This document shows, in pieces, positions 1 through 10,908 of a stretch of 64,000 nt of DNA (position 1 is its first letter; each line of letters opens with the position of its first letter). The translations under genes and the position numbers were made by a program. Location of the stretch: the NCBI GenBank assembly GCA_022828595.1, contig JAKGHH010000002.1, forward strand, positions 83,482,076-83,546,075. The letters run 5' to 3'. This DNA is from Nelumbo lutea (taxonomy: Eukaryota > Streptophyta > Magnoliopsida > Proteales > Nelumbonaceae). Below the pieces are notes generated by a model that was given only the letters and a program-made list of their open reading frames with translations, was not told the origin of the DNA and did not search any database.

Positions 1-351
1 CCCATCAATCTCCAAGGTCCAGGGCAATATTGAAAATCTGGTCCAGTTCAAGGATTCAATTAATCCTACACTGTATGTGCCTAGGGTCTCACCCCGGCAG
101 TTGAGACAGGCCACCCCAACCGACTTGGTGGCACCACAGTGTCAGCCTTGTCAGGATATGTCTCCCTAGACTGACCCACTGGCTGTGAACATTCTAAACT
201 AATACAAATCTCATTAAGTGTCTAGTTTAAGGGTATTACACAGAAACACACCAAGGGAACATGAATCAAATATGCACTTCTATTCATTTACAATAAACTC
301 ATAAAGTACATCATTTTGATTGAAGCTAAGGGCACACAAAACTGTCTAACA
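1..351 (-). repeat. 3' LTR of copia element (partial)
   Basis: This stretch aligns closely with 5970-6319, the start (minus strand) of the 5' LTR of the same element. The minus-strand LTR start TGTTAGACAG lies at 351. Only the first 351 bp of a roughly 1.98-kb LTR are inside the window. Confidence 0.93.
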
Positions 352-366
352 ACATCTCCCACTGCT
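352..366 (-). other. Polypurine-tract-like junction next to 3' LTR
   Basis: On the minus strand AGCAGTGGGAGATGT stands directly before the LTR start. In the related element the same purine-rich string (54562-54574) is internal coding sequence between integrase and reverse transcriptase. It is therefore a coding stretch that now occupies the polypurine-tract position. Confidence 0.7.
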
Positions 367-1829
367 CTTGAGCTCTTCTCAACAAGAACAATTTCTTGAC
401 GATAGGTGTCCAGGATGTAATCGGTCACCAAGAATTGTGCATTTCGACTGCAGAACACTTTCTACTCACTTGGGTCATAGAAAAGGTAACCTACAGAGCC
501 TTTTGGGTAGCCTACAAATAGGCAACGACTGGTCTTGGATTCCAACTTGTCTGCGCTCGTTCTTTTAACGTGTGATGGACAACCCCAAATCTTCAAGTGT
601 CTGACACTTGGTTTCTTTCTAGTCCAAAGTTCATATGGAGTATTCGGAACCGATTTGGTTGGAACCCGATTCAGCACGTAAATCATAGTCTGTAATGCGT
701 AACCCCAAAAGGATGTGGATAACTTTGAGTGTATGAGAAGCGATCGGACCATATCCAATAAGGTCCTATTCCTCCTCTTTGAAACGCCGTTAATTTATGG
801 TGTAGCAGGAGGAGCTAATTGTGATACTATCCCATTGTCCTTTAAGTAGTCCCTGAATTCGTTAGAGAGATACTCGCCACCTCGATCTGATCGAAGGACC
901 TTAATTTCTCTCCCTAACTATTTCTCGACCTCTTGTCTAAACTTTTTGAACTTTTCAAAGGATTCAGACTTGTGTCTCATTAGGTACACGTAACCATATC
1001 GTGAGAAATCATCTGTGAAGGTGATGAAATACACATGTTGATTTCGTGTCCTATCACTCAGGGGACCACATACATCAGTATGTATTAGGTCAAGTGTGCC
1101 TGTACATCTTTCAGGCTTACCGTTAAATGGTCGTTTTGTCATCTTGCCTTGTAGGCAAGGCTCACAGGTGGGAAGATCTTCTACAGTTAGAAAATCCAAA
1201 GGACCATTCTTTACCAACTTTGTGATTCGGTCAACACCAATGTGGCCAAGTCGGTAATGCCACAGACACGTGGGATTAACTATATCACAGGCTCTCTTCT
1301 TGGGGATTTCAGCCGACGTAGTTTTGGTTATATTAGTTTCTAGAGAATGATGTAGAACATAGAGACCGTTCTCTAGTTCCTCGTATGCGATGAATTTGTT
1401 ATTTCTTTTAATAGTAATCGTATTACTAAAGAAGATAGAATAACCATCTGCACACAGTTTTGAGATAGAAAACAAATTTCTCCTTAAATTTTGTACATAA
1501 AGACAATCTTTCAATACAATAGTACCTTCTCTAAAAAATAACTCCACGGTTCCTATGGCCGCGGCTGCAACAGTTGCAGTAGTCCCCAAGTAGAAAGTGA
1601 CTTTTCCTTCACTCAGCCTTCTGCTTACCTTGAACCCCTGCAGTGAGTTACACGCATGAGTTGAAGCCCCGAAGTCAATACACCAGGATGCAGAAGCTAC
1701 CAATAAATTGGTTTCTATAACATAAGTTTCGAAATTACCTTTCTTGGATTCCTGGTAGGCAAGACAGTTCCTTTTCCAGTGGCCGGTCTTCTTGCAGAAG
1801 TGACAGGCATCCGATGCTTTGTCTTTCTT
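367..1829 (-). pseudogene. Copia protease-integrase region (pol, 5' part), broken
   Basis: Continues in the same frame as gag. From 1829 it encodes a CCHC zinc knuckle (CHFCKKTGHWKRNC), then a protease-like WCIDFGAS motif, the GAG-pre-integrase zinc-binding H-H-C-C module (HYRLGHIG ... CEPC) and the integrase core (LIHTDVCGPL, FTDDFSRYGY, the DRGGEY motif), then a C-terminal [10 protein letters not shown] block near 600. A TAG (about 915-917) replaces a glutamine codon, and a TAA near 813 breaks it again. The frame ends in the integrase/RT linker where the 3' LTR begins. Integrase would insert the cDNA in an intact copia element; here it cannot be made as one protein. The family match rests on several ordered motifs. 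Confidence 0.88.
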
Positions 1830-2525
1830 CTACTTCTTACCCTTAGTGGCTTTCTTCTGAGGCTTCTTTGCCTTTCTCTTTCTCTTGCCTATCTTGCTAG
1901 CTTCAACAAGCATAGCTACAAGCTCATCCTTTCTAGTTAGTTCTTCAGCTCTTTGCAACATGTTGTTGAGCTCTTGCAAGCTGACATTCAGCTTGTTCAT
2001 GTTATAGTTCATGATGAACGGATTAAAGGAATGAGGCAAAGAATTAAGGATAGCATCTATCTGGGTCGCAAGGTCCAGCCCGGATCCAAGAGCCTCTAGT
2101 TCATTGATGTATCCCATCATCCGAAGACAATGGTCGTGAAAATGTTGGCCCTTAGTCATTTGTGCGGTCATGAACTGTTTCAAGACCTTTTGTCGAGTAG
2201 AATGATCCTGCTCTTCATACATCATCCTGAGACTGTCCAATATGTCCTTGGCAAGTTCGATCTGATCGAACTGCCTCTGTATTGGGTTGTCTAAGGAGGC
2301 GATGATGTAACACCGGGCAAGGGAGTTTTTCTCCTCCCATTCCTGATAGTCTCTCCATCGGGCCTCAGAAGCCCTGTCGCCCGGACGCTTCGGGACAGGA
2401 TTCTTTGCCACTTTGTCTAGCTTTTCAGAAGCTAGGACCAGCATAAGGTTCCTGTACCAGTCAGCATAGTTTGGGCCCTTAAGCTTGTTGTCATCAAGAA
2501 GATTTGCAAAAGATCTGTTTGCCAT
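1830..2525 (-). pseudogene. Copia gag (UBN2-type), premature stop before zinc knuckle
   Basis: Starts at a true ATG at 2525. It encodes 231 residues of a copia Gag of the UBN2 / gag-polypeptide type, with DDNKLKGPNYADWYRNLML near the N-terminus, a central QFMTAQMTKGQ segment and a Lys-rich tail. The stop at 1830-1832 (TAG) interrupts a continuous frame, since the zinc knuckle follows at once in frame. It is therefore probably a mutated gag-pol polyprotein. In intact relatives Gag forms the particle that packages the element RNA. The frame is otherwise open, better preserved than the copy at 52395-53186. Confidence 0.88.
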
Positions 2526-4320
2526 TCTCTGATATAGAGAAAATATCAGTCCACAACCTAATTTGATTCATGTTCATTTCATAGATATGGTTTTTAATCT
2601 ACGATCCATTTCCATTTATTCATCTATGAGATTTCCCTCCTTTCTCAGTGACGGAGACTATGGGTTGTCTCTGGAAATGTGGGAAATCAAATAGGTGCAT
2701 GGAGCCAACTATTTCAGCTGCATAACCCCACCACCTTTCTATGAAGGATCATATCCACTCATCATATGAGTTTTCCCTTTGGCCTCTGTTAAACAAGGTT
2801 CAAAGCCATTTTCAGGTAAACCTTTCTGCCCAGTGAGTGCTTACCCATCATATTCGTGAACGCCAAGGTACCGTGAGAGAGTTCCCATTTTCTGGTGAAG
2901 CCCCTCCCACATCGGTCTATGATGCCCCTATCATCTTATGAAACACTTAAACAAGCCCAGCAGCAAATGGATAGCCCATTTTCTAGTGTGTTTCCTCATT
3001 ACTGAAGGACTCATCCTCATGCTAACAATGGAAGGTCTTTAGAGAGTTCATCATATGAATCTCCCTATCACTTGCACTCATATTAGCTGGAGGGAACAAA
3101 TTATTACGCACTAGTTTGAATTAGGTCAAACCAAAGTGGCTCCCACTGACTTTCATAAAGCCAGATATCGGTGGGCCTTTGAATCGGCTAGGGTTCCGCA
3201 CGTAACCTCTTGATGAGGTGTGGGGCCCACCATTGAGGGAGGTCATCCAATGACCAAAAGGGACACCATGGCAATGATGTGCATTCAGCCATGGTGTACG
3301 TAAGAGCCACTGTCAAATGAGCATGGGCCAAGTACTTATGGCCCATGTACGCAGCACATCACACATCCAAACATCTCATGCAGAGATAAATTGATCCAAT
3401 CAGTTAATTAACTGTAAGGCCCATTGGAAGCCCATTTTAAATCAATAATATTAACCATTAATATTATCTAGGTATATGGGTTGAAGTAGGGTTACCCAGT
3501 TTGGCCCATATAGCTTTTATCCTTTGAAGTAGGCTTTTAGCAGTTTTAACTATTTAAAACTGGGCCTTTACAGGTTGGGCCGAATTAACCATTTAATTAA
3601 ATATCAATCCTCAAGCCCATTAGTGGAAAAATTAGGGCTGACTTTCAGCCTTGATTAAACCCAAGGTTTGGTCCAAATAGTTTGAACCAATCTTGGTTCA
3701 AGTGGGTCTAGGGTTTGATTTTTAATTAAATCTTTAATTCAAGAAAATAATCTAAAATTAAATAACTGATAAAAGAAAATCAAGAATCGGTTAATTAGGG
3801 TTGTTCGCACAATTCATCATGCAAAACAGAGGTTAGATCACAGATTGCAGTTTCACAAACTGCAAATCGTAGATTCTAAGTCTCCCATCTGCGAAATCTC
3901 CTCTGCGAAATCTCCTTTTCTGCACCGCCATCTTCGATCCAAAATTAAAAATAAATAGAAATCCTACTTCTATTAATAATTACATCAGATCGAATACATA
4001 TACATTGAGTCTAAAAATTAAAAAAAAAATTATTTGCAGACCAAATGTAATAAATAAATCAAGAAACTGCAAATCTTGCAATTCTCCGTACGCAATCAAG
4101 AATTCAATCTCCTCTTGTACGAATAACCCATAAATCAAGAAAATCATAAAGAACTATTCTAAACAATAATCAGATTTATATAAAATTAATTTCAGATTAT
4201 TTACCTATCAAATTTGGGAACAAATTTCCTAAAACACATATCTGCGCAAATTGAGTAGAACGCCTTCTGCCTATTTGCGCAGGTTCAGATCTGAAACAGA
4301 ATGGTTCAAGATTTGAACCA
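2526..4320 (-). other. 5' leader of copia element (PBS to gag), non-coding
   Basis: About 1.8 kb between primer site and gag ATG with no convincing long frame. It is recognisably the same sequence, inverted, as 50576-52394 in the other copia element. The long leader is therefore a family trait rather than a later insertion. Confidence 0.75.
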
Positions 4321-4334
4321 TGGCTCTGATACCA
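4321..4334 (-). other. Primer binding site (initiator Met tRNA type)
   Basis: Minus strand TGGTATCAGAGCCA, one base inside the LTR end CCCTTCA. This is the usual plant copia primer site complementary to the 3' end of initiator methionine tRNA. Confidence 0.93.
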
Positions 4335-4902
4335 CTGAAGGGATAGGATATCCATCACATGGACGCTCAAAGATTGCGGAATAAGGGGGCGAATTTCAAA
4401 AATTGTTTTCTCTCCCTTCAACTGGGAATCAAATTCCCTATTTAGAAAATCATATTTTCAAGGATCACTCTTGAACCATAAACTGAACCAGATCTGAACC
4501 AAAAGGAGTAGGGAGGGATTATACCTGATACAGAGAAGCAATATCTCCCAATGGAGGTGTTCACGCCCAAGGAAGGATCCAAAATCCACTTCCACTGAAG
4601 ATGGCGCAGTGCAGGGTGGAGCAGAATCAGCAGTGTTCTTTCAAAAGAACTTGACCCTTCACAAGAATCAGTTGGATGGCGTGTGAATACAAATCCAACC
4701 AATCTTTTCTCCAAAAGATTGGTATCAAGATCAAATCTTGATTTCTTCCAAGAACTGGAGATCGAACTGCTAGAGGCGGCGGCTGTAGGAAGGAGGCGAC
4801 AAGAGAGTATTTGCAGGGTGCAGAATTCTCTCTTCTTGTCATTTCAGCTCTTAAGACAGGAGTGTGTAGCTTGCATGTCTAAAGGCTGCCGCCCCCTCCT
4901 CC

Positions 4903-4909
4903 TTTTATA
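4903..4909 (-). promoter_or_regulatory. LTR TATA box
   Basis: Minus strand TATAAAA in a GGATTATAAAAGGAGG-type context. The same motif stands at the matching place in the solo LTR (44979-44985). Confidence 0.6.
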
Positions 4910-5625
4910 ATCTCAAAGGGATCAGCTCCTAATCCCATTAGGAGTTGCTAACCCAAATCATATCTGGATTAGAAGTCCCTTTAAGTGATAAGGGATAACC
5001 CTTATCTTATCTACAGATCAGATCAGCCATCTCCATATCTAATTAAGAGGCTTCCAGATCTAAATCTTATTTAGATCTTGGACTCTCTAAGTGGATAGGG
5101 TAAGGGCCCAATCCTATTAGCTGATCCATCTCAGAATTTTCCCCTTTAAATGACTAATCAAATTAGCCCAGTTTGAAATGGGCTTAAGGCCCATTTAAGG
5201 TTATGTATTCACTTAGCCTTCCAAACTGCTGCCCGTTTGGGCTTCCTTGTATGGCATGGGACCCTAACATTGATCTACACACATCAGCCACATGGGTTCG
5301 GCCCAGCCTTTGTTACAAGGCCTGGCCGAATACACTATTAAGAACAGTGCACCCCTTGAAACCCATCTCATGGGCTCTTTGGGCCCAACACTTACCCTAA
5401 GTGGTCCCAGGACCAAGCCATCTTGTAACACCCAAGGACTGTGGGCAGATGCAAGATTAGACGATTAGGTATTATCCTCAATGGTCTTACACTTAACCTC
5501 TCAGCCCATAATGATCATACACTGCCAGACAAGAGAGGACCTCTCCCTCGGCTGCAAGGAACAGTGTTGCATTCTCTGCTTATATGGATCCCGGGAATTA
5601 AAACCTATTTGCAAACATTTCGAAA

Positions 5626-5627
<2 letters not shown>

Positions 5628-5670
<43 letters not shown>
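5628..5670. repeat. (TA)n microsatellite inside LTR
   Basis: About 21 uninterrupted AT/TA units. A shorter or longer TA run lies at the same LTR position in the other copies (about 44272, 49250-49289, 56812-56837). Confidence 0.95.
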
Positions 5671-5671
<1 letters not shown>

Positions 5672-6538
5672 TTTTATATCTCATGTAAAATATATTTTGC
5701 AAAACAAATCACAACGATTGAAATCGGCTGCCGACAGTCTTGGTTTCCATTAGTGAGAGTGCATCCCTGATCATCACCTTTGTCCGACAAAGGGGCTGAT
5801 CCTGTCACTATGATCACCCACACACATGAATTCTCAAACTGTCCCAACATACCCAGGTTTTGACCCCCGCTAAGGATCTCACTGATTGGTATATCAAAAA
5901 CAGCCTAATCTGACACCCAGTGCAGTATCATAATCAAGTCTAGGGGTCGGGTGTAACTTTCCAGTTTTGCCCATCAATCTCCAAGGTCCAGGGCAATACT
6001 AGAAATCTGGTCCAGTTCAAAGATTCAATTAATCCTACATTGTATGTGCCTAGGGTCTCACCCTAGCAGCTGAGACAGGCCACCCCAACCGACTTGGTGG
6101 CACCACAGTTCAGCCTTATCATGATAGGTCTCCCCAGACTGACCCACTATCTGTGAACATTCTAAACTAACATGAGTCTCATTATGTGTCCAGTTTAAGG
6201 GTATTACACAAAAACATACCAAGGGAACATGAATCAAATATGCACTTTTATTCATTCACAATAACCTCATAAAGTACATCATTTTGATTGAAGCTAAGGT
6301 CATACAAAACTGTCTAACAATAAGAACCAACAAGAACATGAAAGAATAATTTCAAGGTGGACCTACATACCTACAAGATACACCAAGTCATCCTAGTGTC
6401 GACCTTGGTGAGGTCGAGCCTAGTGTAGGCCTGAACATCTTTAGGAAGGAGAATCCCCTTCCCCATTTAAAGGGTGACTAAAGGATTGTGAATCCAATCG
6501 ATTATCAGGATATTCACGTGGGGGATGAATGGAGGAAC

Positions 6539-7522
6539 CTATGAACTAGTGGTACCAGCTGCATGCTCAAGGGTAGTAACGTGGGGCAAGGAGATAGTCT
6601 GATCCAGGATGACTTGGTCAGATTCAACATACAAAGGGTTCCCGCCTTCCTCAAGGTCGACCACCTCGTGCACACGCTCGGCCGACCTGCCCTTGACCGA
6701 TGAATGCATCAAGTCTCCAACCCTCCTCTTCTTCTTTGAAGGCCATTTAGCAACTACTAGAATAGAAGTAGTATTGGACATATCTGCAACACAACAATAA
6801 AGAGTTAGTTTGGAACAAAGAAGCATTTCACAACACAAAGTAATCAACAATAATCAGTCCGACATACCTACAAGGCTTAGACCAGCCCACACAAGCATCG
6901 GCTCGATTAAGGACTCATCAATCATTAACCACCAAGCTACAAGGAGTTGAACTTTGTTGCATGATGCCTCTTCGAATTGAATCTCAGGGAATATTTTTGA
7001 CTCACGTTTCCAAGTGGTGCCCATAGGCCAGCCATTCTCATGAGAAAGGAAGAAGTATCTCATCTTCTAGTCCCTTACCTTGGTCAAGAAGCCGCCCAGG
7101 AGTTTATATCCAGGTCGATAACTTGAATAATAACAATAAGGCTCATTGGGAACCCTCTTGATTTGGAAAAGTCCCAAGAAGATTTCTATGTCTAAGAGGA
7201 AGTCGAGGTGGTGATAGAGTGAGATGGTCCCTACTATCATTCTAATGGAATTGGGGTAGAGTTGATCTATGGAGATGCCATAGTACCTAAGGATCTCACA
7301 AATGAAAGGTTGAAGAGGAAACCTCAAGCCGGCAACTAGAACCACCTCAAAGACACAATTTTGGACTGATTGTGACTCTAAGGAAATTGATTTGGGCTGG
7401 GCTAGATGCAACCAAAGGTGTTTGGAATTTGGAAAGTATAGATCAAGCCTATGATCTCCTCTCCACTCAGTCGAGGTACCCACCTCGGCCCAGCTGAATT
7501 GAGAGGACTCCCTCTGCCTCAC
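6539..7522 (-). pseudogene. Antisense accessory ORF of gypsy element ('putative gypsy type transposon' domain)
   Basis: A single minus-strand frame from about 7522 to 6539. It encodes a region of the plant retroelement family annotated as putative gypsy-type transposon domain (Transposase_28). Visible blocks are GLRFPLQPFICEILRYYGI, QLYPNSIRMIVG, PYCYYSSYRPGYKLL and RYFFLSHENGWP, then a basic PSKKKRR segment. Two stops interrupt it. The TAG at about 7064-7066 stands where the family has a Trp. The TGA at 6854-6856 falls inside a probable 84-bp intron (6784-6867; GTATGT donor, TTGCAG acceptor) that keeps the frame when removed. The function of this protein family is unknown. The upstream end is not defined, since 7522 is a GTG and not a real start. 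The homologue on the plus strand is 31106-32884. Confidence 0.72.
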
Positions 7523-7870
7523 TTGAAGACATAACTTAAAATGAAGGACTCATTGGCACAAAGAGGGGAGCAACCAAACTCGCCTAAACTGAACTAACTT
7601 TGCCGAACTAGAATCGTTGTTGCCGTGGACTTTGTCTCCAACCTTGCCAAAGGGTGTGAACAACCAATGGCCAAGATGTGTTCAATTTTTGAGGATGAAT
7701 TCGAATTTTGAATTTCACTGTTCATTTTGAAATTGAAACCTACCACACGTTCGCCAGCCTACCCATTGGACCAGCCCGGGCGAGCAAATCAAGCTGACAC
7801 TAGACCGACCGAACCTATCACTCTAGGCCAAGGATCCACGAGTTACTCCCTTCACTGAACTGACCTCGAC

Positions 7871-7888
7871 TCGGGAGTGGGGGGCAAC
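7871..7888 (+). other. Polypurine tract of gypsy fragment
   Basis: TCGGGAGTGGGGGGCAAC directly before the TGATGAAAG LTR start. Similar in position and character to the polypurine tract at 30393-30404 (minus) of the complete element. Confidence 0.65.
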
Positions 7889-8510
7889 TGATGAAAGTGA
7901 TTTGACCCTCTAGTGACATCGTGACGCATGGCACCCTAGAACCATCATACGACATCTCAGCACCGTGCAAGCAATGACTTCAAAAGCACTTCAAATACAC
8001 CGCACCTGCCTTAACTGCTTCAACCCCACATCGGCAAGCCAACATGCAGATGCCCCATAGAGGGTCAGGTCGACATAAGAGGCAACCTACTTCCGTCAAC
8101 CAAACCAATGCCCATCTATCGACCTACACGACGTGATGGGTGATCTCCTCCACGAGTGGGTTATCATCTCTGACTCCTCCGAGATCACGTCGCCTCATCG
8201 AAAAAATTGACTCTTGTCCCACCTACTTCGGAGGTAACTGGATAAGCTCTATCGCTTTACGCAGAGTCCTACTCTAGGCATGAAACCACCTCTGAACAAG
8301 ATGGGCTGATGATCTTGGTTGCACTATGTGAAGCCTATGACAACCAACACTTATATAAAGGTGTTCCTTTGACCAGAGAAGGTACACGCGATTTAGCATC
8401 CACAACTCCCTAGCTCTCTTGCTTTCTAGCTTTCAAACACTCTTCGATAACTTAAGCATCAGAGTACCAACCCCTGGTAAAGTAACCAATCGGATCTTTA
8501 GGTCTACTAT
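7889..8510 (+). repeat. Gypsy 3' LTR (right end approximate)
   Basis: Starts TGATGAAAG after the polypurine tract. It contains a TATATAAAG box at 8352-8360 and a following ACTCCCTAGCTCTCTTGC-type transcript start region. It is related to the LTR remnant at about 20960-21530, which shares the TATATAAG box and the CTAACTTAAGCATCA-like block downstream. The 3' border is not visible. Confidence 0.6.
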
Positions 8511-8710
8511 TTATATTGTCAGATCAAATTTGGATATACCCTGATTCAAACCCAATCTGATCTATTTTCATCCCTATAAATGTCAATGGAAACTATTCTT
8601 CATAAAAAAACATTTATCTTTGAAAACATGATTCTAGTCATAGAAGATGGTAGTTTTGTAGTCTCCGATGTCAAAATATAAATTGCTTAAGTTTTTTTGT
8701 TGCATGAAAT
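8511..8710. other. Gene-free stretch with a truncated hAT-like MITE end
   Basis: The string TTTTCATCCCTA ending at 8576 looks like the right terminus of a hAT-type MITE (TAGGGATGAAAA inverted). No matching left end was found. Nothing else recognised. Confidence 0.35.
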
Positions 8711-8941
8711 TTGGGTAAACTATAAAGAACTATAATGTAATTTGGGAGTAATGATACTCCCTAAACTATCATTTACAATAGGAAGCTACCTTGTACTTGT
8801 ATATTCCAACACTTTGTTCCTGTTGTTGGCATTTCTTTATTATTAAACTTTTATGATACCATTTTGCCCAGATATAATAACTTTTATGGGACTATCATAA
8901 TTCCCAAAGTAAAGGGTAGTTCTTCATAATTTACCCCAATT
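8711..8941. mobile_element. MITE-like element with long inverted ends
   Basis: The left end TTGGGTAAACTATAAAGAAC is the imperfect inverse of the right end (GTTCTTCATAATTTACCCCAA). The pairing continues inward for about 45 bases with scattered mismatches. The segment with ATTCCAACACTTT and CCTGTTGTTGGCATT at 8797-8835 occurs again at 8969-9003 just outside, so part has been duplicated. The family is not identified. Confidence 0.5.
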
Positions 8942-9097
8942 TATGATGGGAAGCTACCCTGTACATTCATATTCCAACACTTTACTCCTGTTGTTGGCAT
9001 TTAGTTATTAATTTATGATACCATTTGCCCTCTCCTTTATTATATCTCCAAAACCCAAGTTGAGGTGGAGTGTCTACCATTATATATTTTTTCGTAA

Positions 9098-9216
9098 GGC
9101 TCAGTTTGGAAGGAGTACAAATATAAAAATATAGAGTACAAAACTTTATATTTTATATTATTTTGTATGCATTTGCACTATATATATTTGTATTTATACT
9201 CCTTCCAAACTGAGCC
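9098..9216. mobile_element. Short MITE, 119 bp
   Basis: A perfect 20-base terminal inverted repeat (GGCTCAGTTTGGAAGGAGTA at the left, its inverse at the right), extending to about 36 bases with a few mismatches around an AT-rich centre. The termini resemble Tourist / PIF-Harbinger type ends, but a clean three-base duplication is not visible (TAA left, ATTAA right). Confidence 0.72.
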
Positions 9217-9611
9217 ATTAACGATAAAGGTGAGGGGTGGTCGCAAAAGTTCAAAATTGATATAGTGCCAATAACAAGAGCTAAGTGTGGGATCTCAAAG
9301 TACAATGTAGATTTTTATTACAAATGAAAATTTAGAGAGCTAAGAATCTTGACATTTTCCCGTTCATTGAATTAAGCATTATTTTGAAAACATAATGTAA
9401 TTTGTCAATGAAATATACTTGGTGATTTATGTTGCAAGATTCCCTATTAAAGACTCTTTTTTTCCATTTTTTCTCAATTTTCCTTTTATGCTTATTGTTT
9501 ATGCGCACACGTTAGTGTTAGTTTCTACTTAATACTGCTGACCCCAAGATGGATAAAGAAGTGTTCTAAGAGCGTGTAAAATTTTAGGTAAGCAACTGCT
9601 TATTTGATACT

Positions 9612-9873
9612 ATATGTGTTTGGTTGCAGTGCAATTTTATTTGCATTAATACAAATGCATGGGTGTGCAAATGTAAAAAATGCAAATTTTCATTTAATTT
9701 CATGTTGGATTTTACTTTATGCTTAATATCTTAATTTACTTCATTTATACTATAACCAAACAAAATAAGCTAAAATTTGAGACAAAAATAGGTCAGAATT
9801 TACACTCAAATCATTTGCACTGCCATGGTTTTGCATCAGTGCAAATTTATTTGCATTGCAACCAAACACAGCC
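9612..9873. mobile_element. Tourist-like MITE
   Basis: The ends GTGTTTGGTTGCA (left, from 9616) and TGCAACCAAACACAGCC (right) are inverted repeats, and the pairing continues through TGCAATTTTATTTGCA-like sequence. TTA follows at the right edge, as expected for PIF/Harbinger-type targets. The left flank has changed. Confidence 0.65.
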
Positions 9874-10056
9874 TTAAGTACCAATTAAAAAAAAAGATTG
9901 CCAAAAATAGAATACCAAAAAACTTACTATTCGTAATACAGTTTTAGATCATGATATTAGCTTTTCCTATTTACATCCGTTGATGAATAATATCTATTAG
10001 TATATCAAATGGCCTCTTCTTTCTTTCCTTCCCCAGCCAAGGTTACTCCTTGTTTA

Positions 10057-10090
<34 letters not shown>

Positions 10091-10317
10091 CAAATACCAT
10101 TTCTAACACTATCAACTTGCTGCCTCAAGCCTTAACACCTTTGTTTTCTCCAAATATCATTTCTCCACATTATCATAAAAATAGGGTCCTAGCTAGTAAG
10201 ATTTTATTTATGTTACTCTTTTTAATTACTTCTCATTTGCCTTCTATTAAAAAATTTATTTTCTCATACGTCTTTTGAATTTTAGACCCCATTCGTTTTT
10301 CAGTAAATTGCTTACCC

Positions 10318-10383
10318 GGGTAAATGCACTTATTCGGGTAAGTGTTTCCTGGGAAACATTTACCCAGGTAAGTGCATTTACCC
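10318..10383. repeat. Compact palindrome (66 bp)
   Basis: The left arm GGGTAAATGCACTTA pairs with the right arm TAAGTGCATTTACCC without mismatch. Pairing goes on to the centre (GTGTTTCC / GGGAAACA) with about five mismatches. There are no obvious target duplications. Confidence 0.7.
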
Positions 10384-10739
10384 ATGTTCTTTTATTTTTC
10401 AGGAAAATAAAATAATGACCATTTTAACCATAAAAATTCTGTTACCAAAAGGGGCATTTTTATCCCATCCAAGCAACTAAAGATGTACAACATGGACTTT
10501 ATCATGTTCATCAGGAGGTGTGAGAGTGAGGATGACCCATTGTTTGTGAAACTCAAAGCATTAAACGGGGAAAACAGGTGGTCAACAACAGGAGGTTGCA
10601 GCTATTCTATTACAATGAAATTATTATATATTAAATATTATATATAATGTATTATAGTGAAATTAAATTTCATAATATATATTATAATAATATATATATT
10701 ATAGGTTATAATATATAATATTATATATATATATATTAA

Positions 10740-10908
10740 ATTTGGTTTTAACCGAAATAACCGAAAATCAAACTGAAATTTTCGATTTGGTTATTTTGGT
10801 TTTATTGTAATTTGATTTCAGTTTGATTTTCAATTTTTTAATTTGATTTTAAAAAATTGGGTTTATTCGATTCGGTTTTTAACCAAATAAACTGAATGCT
10901 CACCCCTA
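10740..10908. mobile_element. Right end of a hAT-like MITE (left end not found)
   Basis: Ends TGCTCACCCCTA at 10908, the inverse of the TAGGGGTGAGCA start at 40206. Both bodies are full of AACCGAA / TTCGGTT motifs. Preceded by an AT-only tract (10610-10735). Confidence 0.5.

Larger units (their letters stand above)
1..6319 (-). mobile_element. Ty1/copia LTR retrotransposon, deletion derivative, truncated by window edge
   Basis: Read on the minus strand the element runs 5' LTR (6319-4336), tRNA primer site (4334-4321), a leader of about 1.8 kb, gag, protease and integrase, then directly the 3' LTR (from 351 leftward, continuing outside the window). LTRs begin TGTTAGACAG and end CCCTTCA. Compared with the related element at 48639-57976, everything from just after integrase to the polypurine tract is missing, so reverse transcriptase and RNase H are absent. 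The internal part is 3984 bp against about 5.6 kb in the relative. It cannot move by itself but keeps both LTR types, the primer site and a polypurine-like stretch. The target duplication cannot be checked because the left end is outside the window. Confidence 0.93.
4336..6319 (-). repeat. 5' LTR of copia element
   Basis: 1984 bp with terminal TG...CA on the minus strand (TGTTAGACAG ... CCCTTCA). Close to the solo LTR at 43621-45554 over its whole length and more distantly to the LTRs at 48639 and 56174. It contains a TATA box and a (TA)n run. The insertion boundary on the right is 6319/6320. Confidence 0.93.
6320..8510 (+). mobile_element. 3' portion of a Ty3/gypsy (Tat-like) element, no pol left
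   Basis: Reading on the plus strand there is a polypurine tract (7871-7888) followed by an LTR that starts TGATGAAAG at 7889. An accessory ORF runs antisense (minus, 7522-6539) just inside that LTR. The same order (antisense ORF, polypurine tract, 3' LTR) occurs in the complete element at 29840-39738. Left of about 6350 the copia LTR at 4336-6319 adjoins it, so the gypsy element may have been truncated by, or been the target of, that insertion. The right end is uncertain. Confidence 0.65.

Noticed and set aside
4442..5400. Several 65-90-residue frames within the copia LTR, with matching ones at 44406-45435 and 50227-50457.
   Set aside because: They recur because the LTR recurs. They are not conserved as single frames among copies and overlap the LTR promoter region.
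5441..5770. Frames with YIYIYI runs here and at 49020-49343, 49248-49541 and 56657-56903.
   Set aside because: Translations of (TA)n microsatellites in LTRs.
10009..10278. 89-residue plus-strand frame rich in Ser, Leu and Phe.
   Set aside because: Its core is a (TC)n microsatellite and no domain or splice structure is seen.
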